DNA of 45,429 bases from Peptococcaceae bacterium (GTDB lineage Bacteria; Bacillota; Desulfitobacteriia; Desulfitobacteriales; Syntrophobotulaceae), in NCBI GenBank assembly GCA_009783315.1, contig WRHI01000009.1, forward strand, positions 1 to 45,429. The letters are read 5' to 3'. The translations under genes and the position numbers were made by a program. The notes beneath the pieces are model-generated. The model had not been told where the DNA came from and searched no databases. It saw only the letters and a list, made by a program, of their open reading frames with translations. Each line of letters starts with the position of its first letter. The first letter of the stretch is position 1. This document shows positions 17,175-26,296 of this stretch, in pieces.

Positions 17175-18320
17175 CTATCTCAATATCTCCCTAACCGCTT
17201 GAATCACCCTGTCTACATCCCGGTCGGACATCTTTGGGTACAGAGGCAACGATACAATCCTTTCAAAGACCTCTTCCGCCACGGGGTAACGCGCCCCGGC
17301 AAAATATTCGCGATGATAAGGATGGTAATGCACCGGGATAAAGTGCACACTGCTGCCCACACCTTTTTCTTTGAGTTTCTCAATGAAAGTGTTGCGGTCA
17401 ACAGACGCTTCCGTCATATTAAGCTTAATAATATACAAATGCCAGGCATGGCGCACATCAGGGCTGTCCGCAGGTAACTCAATCGATGGGCAGTCGGCAA
17501 AGGCTTCATTGTAGTGTCGGGCAATGTCCTCGCGCCGCTTCTGCATCCGGTCAAGTTTCTTCAATTGGCTCAGCCCCAGCGCCGCTTGGATATCCGTCAT
17601 ATTGTACTTATATCCCGGCGCCAACACTTCATAAAACCAACTGCCCTGGGACGTATATCGGTTCCAAGCGCCGTGGCTTAAGCCATGACTGCTAAACAGA
17701 CGCAGGTTCTCAGCCAAAGCCTCATCGTTTGTCGTAATCATGCCGCCTTCCCCTGTAACAAGGTTCTTTGTGGCATAGAAAGAGAACACCGTCGCGTCAC
17801 CGATGCCGCCAATCATGTTTCCCTTATATTGGGTGTAAACCGCGTGAGCCGCGTCTTCCACAACTTTAAGCCCATGGCGGCCGGCCAGACCCATAATGGA
17901 ATCCATATCACATGGATAACCGGCGATATGCACAGGCACGAGTGCTTTTGTCCGGGATGTAACAGCTTGTTCGATCTTTTTTTCGTCTATATTCATGGTA
18001 TACGGATCAATATCAACCAAAACAGGCCGCGCCCCTGTATGAATAATGGTATTCACCGTCGCCACGAAAGTCAGCGGCGTAGTGATAACCTCATCCCCCG
18101 TTCCAAGACCGAGACCGGCGAGAGTCAAGTGCAGCCCCGAAGTGCATGAGTTGACAGCGACAGCGTGCCCCGCTCCCACATACGCAGCGAAAGCCTCCTC
18201 AAACTCAAGGGTTTTCGGGCCGCGCGTCAGCCACCCTGAACGGAAGCTGTCCAGCACACCGGCGATATCATCGTCCTCTATCAGCGGCAAACCATAAGCC
18301 ACATACTCCTGATCGCTCAT
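17175..18320 (-). CDS. DegT/DnrJ/EryC1 aminotransferase
   Basis: The 381-residue PLP enzyme has the family fold type I features: SGWLTRGP near the N-terminus, VNSCTSGLHL, VEDAAHA, and the PLP lysine in FYATKN at about residue 185. Members convert a keto-sugar nucleotide to the amino sugar. Resemblance of the N-terminal stretch to PglE/PseC-type proteins suggests UDP-4-keto-sugar as substrate, but no 4,6-dehydratase is in the window. Its start overlaps the stop of the ExoA-like gene as ATGA. It is distinct from the second aminotransferase at 20977. Confidence 0.9.
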   Translation of the reverse strand: MSDQEYVAYGLPLIEDDDIAGVLDSFRSGWLTRGPKTLEFEEAFAAYVGAGHAVAVNSCTSGLHLTLAGLGLGTGDEVITTPLTFVATVNTIIHTGARPVLVDIDPYTMNIDEKKIEQAVTSRTKALVPVHIAGYPCDMDSIMGLAGRHGLKVVEDAAHAVYTQYKGNMIGGIGDATVFSFYATKNLVTGEGGMITTNDEALAENLRLFSSHGLSHGAWNRYTSQGSWFYEVLAPGYKYNMTDIQAALGLSQLKKLDRMQKRREDIARHYNEAFADCPSIELPADSPDVRHAWHLYIIKLNMTEASVDRNTFIEKLKEKGVGSSVHFIPVHYHPYHREYFAGARYPVAEEVFERIVSLPLYPKMSDRDVDRVIQAVREILR

Positions 18321-19378
18321 CCGGCATCTTTCCTTTCCCCAGTTTCCGGCCCGACTAGACCCTCACCCGCGCCGCTGTTTTTCCCCCAGCCAATCGGGCT
18401 CAAGAAACCCCTCAGGGACCCCACGCCATAACTGATATGAAACAGCGGGTACAGAATTATCAGGGGCAGGAAATACTTGAACGCGCTCTTCACAGACACC
18501 CTTAGCGCATAAGCGACATCCAACGAACCATAACATCCCAACTCAGCTAAGAGCAGATACAGCCAAAACGGATGCGGCAGAAGCCAAACAGCCAACCCAA
18601 GCATCAACAGTGACAAAACAAACAACAATGGAATAAAATGCCTCAGGCTCATAGAACCCGGGCACAAAAACGAAGTGATAATACCCCATTTCCCATTTTG
18701 AAAACCGTTTTTTATAAGCTTACTGATTGAATCACGGCAAAAATAGGTAAACTTGATATCATTGGACAGATAGTTTTTGCCCCCATTCTTGCGGATGCGG
18801 TAGTTCATCTCATTATCTTGATTGCGGGTCAAACGCACGTCATAACAGCCGAACCGCTCAAATGTCTCCCGGGGGAAGGCGCCAAAGGGCACCGTATCAA
18901 CATACCCATCTTTGGCCCCAACACGGTACGCCGCGTTGCCCACACCAAAACGGGTCGACTGCATTAACGCGATCGCCTCGCCCCAAAATCCCTGGCTGCG
19001 CGTCTGCGCCACACCTCCCACATTTTCAGCGCCGGTTTCTTCCAAACACTCAATGCATTTGGAAATATAATCATCCGCGTATGTACTATGCGCGCCCATA
19101 ATCACAATAAAGCGCCCCCGTGCCGCATGAATACCCATATTGAGAGCGTATGGCACGGTTCTGTCAGGATTGTTCAACAAATGCAGATGCGGCTGCTGCG
19201 CGCAATAATGTTGTATAATCTCACAGGTCTTATCCGTGGAACCGCCGTCCACCAGCAAGATCTCCAACTGTTCGGCTGGATAATCCTGTTGAAGGAGCGA
19301 TTCAATACAGGACTTGATGTAGTGTTCCTCATTTCGGATGGGAACAACAACTGAGGCCACAATATTGGTAATCGACAA
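18317..19378 (-). CDS. GT2 glycosyltransferase, ExoA-like
   Basis: The 353-residue protein has a GT-A domain (SVVVPIRNEEHYIKSC, LLVDGGSTD, IVIMGAHSTYADDY) followed by about three C-terminal membrane helices at residues 240-335, as in succinoglycan ExoA. It is a membrane-bound inverting enzyme that extends the lipid-linked unit. The TTG start at 19378 has GGGGGTG about five bases upstream. A fragment of a related gene is left at 13827-14063. It begins the unit GT2-aminotransferase-sugar transferase behind the 19.4-kb promoter. Confidence 0.88.
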   Translation of the reverse strand: MSITNIVASVVVPIRNEEHYIKSCIESLLQQDYPAEQLEILLVDGGSTDKTCEIIQHYCAQQPHLHLLNNPDRTVPYALNMGIHAARGRFIVIMGAHSTYADDYISKCIECLEETGAENVGGVAQTRSQGFWGEAIALMQSTRFGVGNAAYRVGAKDGYVDTVPFGAFPRETFERFGCYDVRLTRNQDNEMNYRIRKNGGKNYLSNDIKFTYFCRDSISKLIKNGFQNGKWGIITSFLCPGSMSLRHFIPLLFVLSLLMLGLAVWLLPHPFWLYLLLAELGCYGSLDVAYALRVSVKSAFKYFLPLIILYPLFHISYGVGSLRGFLSPIGWGKNSGAGEGLVGPETGERKDAG

Positions 19379-19417
19379 AACAGCACCCCCAATCTATATT
19401 TTTCATATTAATTCATA

Positions 19418-19446
19418 ATATTAGCACATACAAATTGGCTACGCAA
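19418..19446 (-). promoter_or_regulatory. Promoter of the ExoA-like unit
   Basis: On the minus strand TTGCGT (19441-19446) and TAATAT (19418-19423) are separated by 17 bp in the 78-bp gap after the MFS gene. It is a moderate match. Confidence 0.45.
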
Positions 19447-19456
19447 CTTCTGATGA

Positions 19457-20980
19457 TCACTTTTGAGCCTTCTTCTCCCGGCGCATCGCCCACAGCCGCA
19501 TCCCCGTAAGCACGACCCCCACCAGACACAGACACGACGCTACCCAAAAGACATTGTGCATAGCGTGGACGAACGCATCCTCCAATCCCTCCACATACTT
19601 CTCAACTCTGTATCCCACTTGTGCACTCATAAAAAAGTAGAGAAGACTGGTTGACAGAGACACCCCCGTCACCATGCCAACATTGCGCATCAGCGCGTTA
19701 ATGCTGCCCGAAACTCCCAGCTTGTCCCGCGGCACCTGAGACATAATCAGAGAGGTATTAGGAGATTGGAAAATCGCCGAGCCCATTGTCACAACAGCCA
19801 TAAGAGTTACAATCAACCAAGCCGGCGACGCCCCGGAAATAAGCACTCCCGCCAAACATAATCCCACAACCATAATACACTGTCCAAAGAAAGTCAGCAC
19901 CTCTGAGCCGATCTTGTCCGAAGTGTAGCCACTGAGCGGCGCGATAACCATCATGACCAACGGGGCTGTCATCATCAACAAGCCGGTCAAGAAAGGCGTA
20001 ATCTTCAAGACATCCTGCAAATAAAAAGGCACAAGTATGGTCATAAAAGAAAGCGTCACAAAACTCATCAATGAGCAAAACACACTCAGAGAATACAACT
20101 TGTTCTTAAATATGGCCAGATCCACCAGCGGCTCGGCATGACGCTTTTCCGCATAAATAAATAATGCCGCCAAAAAAACCGCCCCGGCAAACATACCCAG
20201 AACCCTCGGGTCCGTGAGCCCCCAATACCGATAGAGATTGATTGCCAGAACGAACAGAATGATCGCAGAGGCGGACAGTCCTGCCCCTTTTCCGTCAGCC
20301 TTCTCTTTGGGCATTGCTTTCCAGAGATCTTTGAGATGTCCAATCCCTCCGATTCCCCGCGTCTGTTTCTTCTGTTCAGGCTGGACAGATTGGCCCCGCC
20401 TTGGCAGCACCTTTTGCCCTGCTATAAACGCCACGATCCCAACCGGAATATTGATCAGGAAAATAAAATGCCAGTCCAGCGACGACACAATTAAACCGCC
20501 CAATCCCGGCCCAAGCAGATTGCCCAAGGCAACGGACGACCCCGTCAGCCCCAACGCCCGGCCACGTTCATGATCCGGAAAGACATGGGTAATAATACCC
20601 TGATTCGTCGCCATAGACGCTGCGGCGCCTATCCCCTGAACCACCCTGGCCCCCAGCAAAATCGGCAGCGACCCTGCCAAACCGCACAGCAAAGAACCAA
20701 GGGTAAAAAGTACGATGCCAAATTTAAACACCGACACCTTACTCAGCATATCCCCCAAACGGCCAAATATGAGTACTGTCGAGGAAATCGCAATCAAATA
20801 ACTTGTCACAACCCAAGACATTGCGGCCAGGTCGACCTGCAGCTTTTGAGACATGGTATGAATCGCCACATTAATAACACTGGCGTCGATACAAGCCATA
20901 AAGGTTACGGACAGAACAACCGCCAGAATCCCCCAGCGCTTTTTGCCCGGCTCACTTTGGATTCCTTTTTCAAACATCAT
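19457..20980 (-). CDS. MFS drug/proton antiporter, DHA2 (EmrB/QacA) type
   Basis: The 507-residue protein has 14 predicted membrane helices. It has the DHA2 features of motif D1 near the first helix (ACIDASVINVA), motif A (IFGRLGDMLS) and motif C (GPGLGGL). It exports a lipophilic compound in exchange for protons. The start at 20980 is chosen because it overlaps the upstream stop as ATGATG; the longer frame would be read out of the aminotransferase. A drug-type exporter between sugar genes is odd; it may export a pathway-related compound or may be a passenger. The central loop (about residues 185-215) is unusually charged. Confidence 0.9.
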   Translation of the reverse strand: MMFEKGIQSEPGKKRWGILAVVLSVTFMACIDASVINVAIHTMSQKLQVDLAAMSWVVTSYLIAISSTVLIFGRLGDMLSKVSVFKFGIVLFTLGSLLCGLAGSLPILLGARVVQGIGAAASMATNQGIITHVFPDHERGRALGLTGSSVALGNLLGPGLGGLIVSSLDWHFIFLINIPVGIVAFIAGQKVLPRRGQSVQPEQKKQTRGIGGIGHLKDLWKAMPKEKADGKGAGLSASAIILFVLAINLYRYWGLTDPRVLGMFAGAVFLAALFIYAEKRHAEPLVDLAIFKNKLYSLSVFCSLMSFVTLSFMTILVPFYLQDVLKITPFLTGLLMMTAPLVMMVIAPLSGYTSDKIGSEVLTFFGQCIMVVGLCLAGVLISGASPAWLIVTLMAVVTMGSAIFQSPNTSLIMSQVPRDKLGVSGSINALMRNVGMVTGVSLSTSLLYFFMSAQVGYRVEKYVEGLEDAFVHAMHNVFWVASCLCLVGVVLTGMRLWAMRREKKAQK

Positions 20981-22092
20981 AGAGTCAGCGCTCGGCAAAT
21001 CGTCTCCACAACCCTCTCCTGCTCTTCTTCCCTTAACTCCGGGTAACACGGCAAAGCAAAAGCCTCGCCTGACGCCCCTTCCGCCACAGGCAAACTGCCC
21101 GGATTCATTCCCAGATACCCAAACGCCTTCTGCAAATGCAGCGGCACGGGATAATAAATCGCGCTGGCAATTCCCGCCCCGGCCAGGGCCTTCATAATTT
21201 CCCCGCGCCGCCGGGAACGCAGCACATACAAATGGTAAACCGGCTCCGCCTCAGGATCCCGCCCCGGCAAAACAACATCGCCCCGCCCCGCCGCCTCCGC
21301 CAGCAGTATGTCATACCGGGCAGCTTTGTCCCGGCGCGCCTCGTTCCATGATTCCAGGTAACGCAGCTTGACCCGGAGTATAGCCGCTTGCATCTCGTCC
21401 AACCGGCTGTTATATCCGATTTCATCATGATAATACTTCTTCTCGCAGCCATGAAAACGCAGCCGCCGCACAGATTCGTTGATTTCCGCTTCGTTGGTAA
21501 CAACCATCCCCGCGTCGCCGTAAGCCCCTAAGTTCTTCGTCGGGAAAAAACTCAGTGTCCCCACATCTCCAAGCGACCCAGCCCGGCGGCCGCGATAGCG
21601 CGCGCCCACAGCTTGTGCCGCATCCTCAATGATTTTGATACCGTAAGGCGCCGTCAGCTCCATCAACCTTTCCACATCGAGCATTTGTCCGAAAATATGG
21701 ACAGGAATAACGGCCTTGGTCCGGGAGGTGATCTTGGCTTTCACCTGCTTAAGATCCAGATTCAGCGTCAGCGGATCAATATCAACAAACACAGGAATCG
21801 CGCCAAGCTCAGCAACAGTCTCCGCCGTAGCGAAAAAAGTATAGGGCGTGGTAATAACTTCGTCGCCGGCTTGAATACTCAAGGCGCGCAGCGCCAGCGT
21901 AAGCGCGTCCGTCCCATTCCCCACCCCAACAGCATATTTCGTTTCACAGAATGCCGCCATTTCCTCTTCCAAGGCCCGGCCCTCCGGTCCAAGGATAAAG
22001 TGGCCTGAATCCAGAACTCTATGAACAGCCTCGTCAATTTCATTTTTTATGTGCGCGTATTGAGCCTTCAAATCCAATAGCGGTATTTGCAT
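20977..22092 (-). CDS. DegT/DnrJ/EryC1 aminotransferase, WbpE-like
   Basis: The 371-residue PLP enzyme begins IPLLDLKAQYAHIKNEID, a signature start of WbpE-type aminotransferases, with HFILGPE, GNGTDAL, IEDAAQAVGA and the PLP lysine at about residue 186 in FFPTKNLGA. WbpE makes UDP-2-acetamido-3-amino-2,3-dideoxyglucuronate from the 3-keto sugar. Its neighbours, the dehydrogenase and the acyltransferase, are the steps before and after in the Pseudomonas O-antigen pathway. The oxidase WbpB that makes the 3-keto sugar is not in the window. Confidence 0.9.
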   Translation of the reverse strand: MQIPLLDLKAQYAHIKNEIDEAVHRVLDSGHFILGPEGRALEEEMAAFCETKYAVGVGNGTDALTLALRALSIQAGDEVITTPYTFFATAETVAELGAIPVFVDIDPLTLNLDLKQVKAKITSRTKAVIPVHIFGQMLDVERLMELTAPYGIKIIEDAAQAVGARYRGRRAGSLGDVGTLSFFPTKNLGAYGDAGMVVTNEAEINESVRRLRFHGCEKKYYHDEIGYNSRLDEMQAAILRVKLRYLESWNEARRDKAARYDILLAEAAGRGDVVLPGRDPEAEPVYHLYVLRSRRRGEIMKALAGAGIASAIYYPVPLHLQKAFGYLGMNPGSLPVAEGASGEAFALPCYPELREEEQERVVETICRALTL

Positions 22093-22128
22093 TCTTACGC
22101 CGTCACCTCCTGCTCCATTGATCTTGAA

Positions 22129-23019
22129 TCATCGATCCGCCACGCCGTCCTGGCTGTCCGTCAGCTCGTCCGTTTCAACAGGGCGCAGCGGTTTAGCCGG
22201 CTGCCCCATGACCACATAAGCGGCGGGCGTATCCCTCGTCACCAGCGCGCCGGCCGCGACAAAAGTCTCTTCCGCAACAACAACCCCCGGTAACAGAACC
22301 GCGCCGGCACCCACCCTGGCGCCACGCTTAATATGCGCCCCCTTCACATATTGAAAGCGGCGCTCCGTTCGCCCCATAAAGTTGTCGTTAGACGTAACAA
22401 CCATCGGCGCGATAAAGACATCTTCCTCAAGGGTAACATAAGCCGTGATATAAGCCCCTGTTTGAATCTTCGTACGGGCGCCGATTGCTACATCGTTCTC
22501 AATATTAACGGCGCCGCCGATCACAACCCCATCCCCTATCCGGCAGCGCTCCCGCACCGAAGCCTTGTCCCCAACAAAAATGTTATCTCCCAACACCGTT
22601 CCGTTTGTAAGAACGGCGCCGCAGCCGATCACGCAGCCACGACCCAGACGCAAAGGATCGCCGGCGCTTCTGCCGGCGAGAGAGCTGGAGGCCGCCACCC
22701 GGGGAGGTTTCCCCACAATCCCTTGGCACCCGATCAGGCATTCCTCGCCCATCTCCACACGGGCGCAACAGACGCAATGATCCTCCAAGCGGCACCCGGC
22801 ACCGATGATCACCCCGTCACCAAGGGTCACATAGCGTCCCAGAACACAGCCGTCGCCGATACGGGCAGCCGCACCCACAACGCACCCCGCGCCCACACGC
22901 GCGCCGGCTCCGATCTTTGCGTTCTCCTCAATAATTGCGTAAGGGCCGACAACCGCATCCCTCTCAACAACCGCACCGGGACGAACCAAAACCGTCGGAT
23001 CAATTTGAGCCTGTCCCAT
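22129..23019 (-). CDS. Left-handed beta-helix acyltransferase, WbpD-like
   Basis: The 296-residue protein is almost entirely hexapeptide repeats ([LIV]GxxxX), such as AKIGAGARVGAGCVVGAA and TLGDGVIIGAG, forming a left-handed beta helix. The C-terminal half carries FIAPMVVTSNDN and GAHIKRGARVGAGAVLLPG, the active-site area of WbpD/PglD-type acetyltransferases. It should acetylate the 3-amino group made by the adjacent aminotransferase, using acetyl-CoA. It is about 100 residues longer than typical WbpD, with extra coils at the N-terminus and a break near residues 120-140. The ATG at 23019 has GGGGAGG six bases upstream. It follows the dehydrogenase by 13 bp. Confidence 0.85.
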   Translation of the reverse strand: MGQAQIDPTVLVRPGAVVERDAVVGPYAIIEENAKIGAGARVGAGCVVGAAARIGDGCVLGRYVTLGDGVIIGAGCRLEDHCVCCARVEMGEECLIGCQGIVGKPPRVAASSSLAGRSAGDPLRLGRGCVIGCGAVLTNGTVLGDNIFVGDKASVRERCRIGDGVVIGGAVNIENDVAIGARTKIQTGAYITAYVTLEEDVFIAPMVVTSNDNFMGRTERRFQYVKGAHIKRGARVGAGAVLLPGVVVAEETFVAAGALVTRDTPAAYVVMGQPAKPLRPVETDELTDSQDGVADR

Positions 23020-23032
23020 GGGTTCCTCCCCT

Positions 23033-24409
23033 TCAAATCTTAACGATTTTCTCCCGCCCGCGTCCAACATTCTTGGTTGCGTTGCGTGTATCAACAACGA
23101 GTGTTGCTTTCTCAACAACCCAATCATAATCGACATCTGAGTGATCTGTCAGGATCAGAACGCAATCGGCTTCGGCAATCTTCTCTTCTGTCAGGTCTTC
23201 GCTCTCAATGTGCATGGTGCTCCCGCCATGAGGCTCAATAACCGGTACAAAGGGGTCATGATAGCTCAGCCGCGCACCCTCTTTTTTCAGAAGTTCCATA
23301 ATAATCAGCGCCGGCGACTCCCGCACATCGCAGATATCCTTCTTATAGGCCACACCCAGCACAAAAATGCCCGCGTTATAAACACTCTTTTGTTGTTGGT
23401 TCAGAGCCCGGAATATTTTGTTGACGACAAAATAAGAAACCTCCGCGTTGATCTCGCCGGCCAATTCAATAAACCGCGTATGATAGTTGTACTCCCGAGC
23501 TTTCCACGTCAGATAATACGGGTCAATAGGAATGCAGTGCCCGCCGACGCCGGGCCCCGGATAGAAAGTATGGATCCCAAAGGGTTTCGTCGCCGCCGCG
23601 TCCACAACTTCCCATACATCAAGCCCCATGCGATCGCACAACAGCATCAGCTCATTGACGAGGGCGATATTCACCGCCCGGTAGGTGTTCTCAAAAACCT
23701 TGGTCATCTCGGCGGCCGCCGCCGAGCTGACCGGCACAACATTCACGATGGTTTGCTGATAAAGCAGACAGGCAATCTTCAGGCACAGGGGCGTCACACC
23801 CCCGACAACCTTGGAAGTATTCTTCGTCGTAAACCGCTTATTGCCGGGATCCACCCGTTCCGGAGAAAAAGCCAGAAAATAATCCCGCCCCACTTCAAGC
23901 CCGGCCTGTTGCAGAATCGGGTAGATAACCTCCTCGGTCGTCCCCGGATACGTTGTGCTCTCCAGGGTAATCAGCTGCCCCACACGCAGCCTCTTGGCGA
24001 TTTCTTCAGCAGAATTCTTCATATAGGAAACGTCAGGGTCGCGTGTGATGGTCAGCGGCGTCGGCACGCAGATAATCACAACATCGCAGTCCCCAAGCCG
24101 GTCGAAATCGCAAGTCGCTTGAAGCGTACCCGCCTGAACCACAGCGAGAAGCTCTTCGTCTTTGACGTCGCCAATATAATTCGATCCGGCGTTAACAAGA
24201 TCCACCCTCTTTTGTTGAATATCAAAACCCACTACGGGGAAACCGATTTTAGCCTTTTCTACAGCCAGCGGCAAACCAACATAGCCCAAGCCGATAACGC
24301 CTATCCGCGCCGTATGATTCTCAATCTTAGCAATAAGTTCGGCGGCCGGTAAGCTTTCATCCAGAAAGCCGCTTTCATCCTGAAAACTATCCGTCCCTGC
24401 AACCTGCAT
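23033..24409 (-). CDS. wbpA: UDP-sugar 6-dehydrogenase, WbpA-like
   Basis: The 458-residue protein has the N-terminal NAD fold RIGVIGLGYVGLPLA (about residues 36-50), VPTPLT, ESTTYPGTTEEV, the FSPERVDPG loop, and the catalytic-cysteine stretch GPGVGGHCIPIDPYY near residue 282, followed by the C-terminal domain with GVAYKKDICDVRESPA. This is the WbpA/WbpO subgroup that oxidises UDP-GlcNAc or UDP-GalNAc to the uronate. The start at 24409 has AGGAGG ten bases upstream; the longer frame is unsupported. It is the first gene after a strong promoter and heads the polysaccharide locus. Confidence 0.92.
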   Translation of the reverse strand: MQVAGTDSFQDESGFLDESLPAAELIAKIENHTARIGVIGLGYVGLPLAVEKAKIGFPVVGFDIQQKRVDLVNAGSNYIGDVKDEELLAVVQAGTLQATCDFDRLGDCDVVIICVPTPLTITRDPDVSYMKNSAEEIAKRLRVGQLITLESTTYPGTTEEVIYPILQQAGLEVGRDYFLAFSPERVDPGNKRFTTKNTSKVVGGVTPLCLKIACLLYQQTIVNVVPVSSAAAAEMTKVFENTYRAVNIALVNELMLLCDRMGLDVWEVVDAAATKPFGIHTFYPGPGVGGHCIPIDPYYLTWKAREYNYHTRFIELAGEINAEVSYFVVNKIFRALNQQQKSVYNAGIFVLGVAYKKDICDVRESPALIIMELLKKEGARLSYHDPFVPVIEPHGGSTMHIESEDLTEEKIAEADCVLILTDHSDVDYDWVVEKATLVVDTRNATKNVGRGREKIVKI

Positions 24410-24468
24410 ATGCTCAATTCCTCCTAATACATAGTATTTGTTCCAAGAACTCCAACATGCATGCTTTA

Positions 24469-24497
24469 TTCTACACATATCTTCTTCCTTTGTAAAC
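24469..24497 (-). promoter_or_regulatory. Main promoter of the polysaccharide locus
   Basis: On the minus strand TTTACA (24492-24497) and TAGAAT (24469-24474) are separated by 17 bp, with TG just upstream of the -10. The start of the dehydrogenase lies about 60 bases beyond. Confidence 0.65.
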
Positions 24498-24611
24498 ATA
24501 GCCCATACAAACACATAGAGCATACAATCAGAGACAGACCGCATATCTGTTTTTCCACAAGCGAGAAACATGCGCTGCCAGTAATAGTAGCTGTTTTAAG
24601 GAGGCGAGTGA

Positions 24612-25355
24612 TCATTTCACCGGTTCCGTGCTCACCCAATAGTAACTGCCATTTGAGGCTTTGGCAAATGTGCTTTTGTATGTTGGAGCAAGGGTATAGT
24701 CGAAGTCTTTTGGCGCCCCCCAAGCACCCTCCATCATTCCGCTGGCGACAGAGGTTTTCTTGTCGGAACTTCCGTATGCGTTATAGGTTAACTCATCATA
24801 ATCATAACTAAAACAAGCATAATTCGTGTAAAGATAAATCGAGGTTCCATCGCTTTCTGCCGAAATAAGCTGGTTCCAGTCAAGAAGCGGATCTCCGCCG
24901 CCGCCTTGGTGCGAAGAAAATTCGTAAATACCGTCTTTGTAGTTGTATTCATGATTGGGATACGCATACAGGCTTTCTGGGATAACACTTGCTGTCTCAC
25001 CATACATTTTGCATAGTTGCTTTTCAATCTCTTGGACTGTATATGTCTTTGGCTCCAACTGCTCAAAAACACTATACAGTTTGTATTTGTTTGGCAGTGA
25101 ATCGACTGTCGTTTTCGTGCTTTGATAAATATTCTCTCCGTAGTCCGAAAGAGCCAGAGAATCTCTGATTGACGCAGCATCTATATATGAATAAAGCTTT
25201 TGCACCAATTCGCTATTGATATCCAATGCTTCCGTTGAATATGAGTTGGTTTCTTCTGTGGCATCGCCTGATGTATCTGTTTCGACAGTTCCATCGCAGC
25301 CAATCGCGCATGACAGAAAGAATATGGCAATGAACCCAAAAACTTTGCTCTTCAT
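24612..25355 (-). CDS. Predicted lipoprotein of unknown function, paralogue 1
   Basis: The 247-residue protein has a lipoprotein signal peptide: basic N-terminus, hydrophobic core FGFIAIFFLSCAIG, then cysteine at about residue 20, followed by a Thr/Ser/Glu-rich linker. The mature part starts LDINSELVQKLYSYIDAAS and ends with FDYTLAPTYKSTF and NGSYYWVSTEPVK. I do not recognise a named domain. It is clearly a paralogue of the next gene upstream, sharing the LYSYID, IYQSTKTT and LAPTYKSTF blocks. The start at 25355 has GAGGAG ten bases upstream. It lies outside the membrane, just upstream of the polysaccharide promoter. Confidence 0.75.
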   Translation of the reverse strand: MKSKVFGFIAIFFLSCAIGCDGTVETDTSGDATEETNSYSTEALDINSELVQKLYSYIDAASIRDSLALSDYGENIYQSTKTTVDSLPNKYKLYSVFEQLEPKTYTVQEIEKQLCKMYGETASVIPESLYAYPNHEYNYKDGIYEFSSHQGGGGDPLLDWNQLISAESDGTSIYLYTNYACFSYDYDELTYNAYGSSDKKTSVASGMMEGAWGAPKDFDYTLAPTYKSTFAKASNGSYYWVSTEPVK

Positions 25356-25444
25356 AGCATTAGCACTCCTCAAGATATAATTGTTGATCGCTTTACTCAA
25401 TTGTCAATTACCTGCTTTACTTCGATAAACAGGATTTGGATTAT

Positions 25445-26251
25445 TTATTCCACTAATTCCGTGCTCACCCAATAGTGACTGCCATTTGAGGCTTTGACAA
25501 ATGTGCTTTTGTATGTTGGAGCAAGGGTATAGTCAAAATCGTTTGGAGGCCAAAAATAATCAGTTTCTCCGGCGGCGAATATGGCTTCCCTATTTGAACT
25601 GCCGTATGCTTGAAACAATATTTTATCGGGGTTAGGGCCCTCTCCAGGACTATACACAAAGAAAGCATAATTCGTATAAAGGAAAATACAGTCATCTTCT
25701 CTTTCCGCTTTGACAAGTTGATTCCAGCTAAACAGTTGAGGTTCATTATCACTGGGTCCGGCAATCAGTATTTCATAGACGCCCTCTTTATACATAACTA
25801 CATGAACGTTGTGAGGGTGTTCTCGTCCGAAATATCGCAACTCCTCTGGGACAACGCTTGCTCTTTCCCCGTACATTTCACGAAGCTTCTCATCAACTTC
25901 TTCCACCTGGAAGTGAGCTACTAAACATTCGCGTTCCCGGTCCGGGTATGATTGTGGTTCCATCTGATGGAATACACTGAGAAGTTTATACGTGTTTGTT
26001 AACGAGTCAATTGTCGTTTTAGTGCTTTGATAAATATTCTCTTCGCCCCCCCTATGCCTTGCGATCGACTGAACATCAATATAACTATATAGATTTTGCA
26101 CTAATTCGCTCTGGATGTCCAATGTTTCTATTGTCGGTGTAGGTACTGGATTGCCTGTGATTGGCGTGTTTTCTGATTCAGTACGATTGCAGGCAACAGT
26201 GCACAGAAGAAGGACTGTGCTTACAACAACCCAGAAAGCTTTTATCTTCAT
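25445..26251 (-). CDS. Predicted lipoprotein of unknown function, paralogue 2
   Basis: The 268-residue protein has a lipoprotein signal (AFWVVVSTVLLLCTVAC, cysteine at about residue 21) and the same body plan as the next gene: LDIQSELVQNLYSYID, IYQSTKTTIDSL, MYGERASVVPEEL and FDYTLAPTYKSTF near the end. It has an extra acidic stretch at about residues 105-120. It starts at 26251 after GAGGAGG. The gap to paralogue 1 is 89 bp. A relic of a third copy lies upstream, so the family has grown by tandem duplication. Function unknown. Confidence 0.75.
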   Translation of the reverse strand: MKIKAFWVVVSTVLLLCTVACNRTESENTPITGNPVPTPTIETLDIQSELVQNLYSYIDVQSIARHRGGEENIYQSTKTTIDSLTNTYKLLSVFHQMEPQSYPDRERECLVAHFQVEEVDEKLREMYGERASVVPEELRYFGREHPHNVHVVMYKEGVYEILIAGPSDNEPQLFSWNQLVKAEREDDCIFLYTNYAFFVYSPGEGPNPDKILFQAYGSSNREAIFAAGETDYFWPPNDFDYTLAPTYKSTFVKASNGSHYWVSTELVE

Positions 26252-26296
26252 AATTAATCCTCCTCATACAACGCCCTTGCAGATTTATGATTGGAT

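Noticed and set aside
23141-24352. A 403-codon plus-strand frame antisense to the UDP-sugar dehydrogenase
   Set aside because: It is the shadow of a well-supported gene on the other strand; composition (Arg/His/Asn-rich) is typical of antisense frames.
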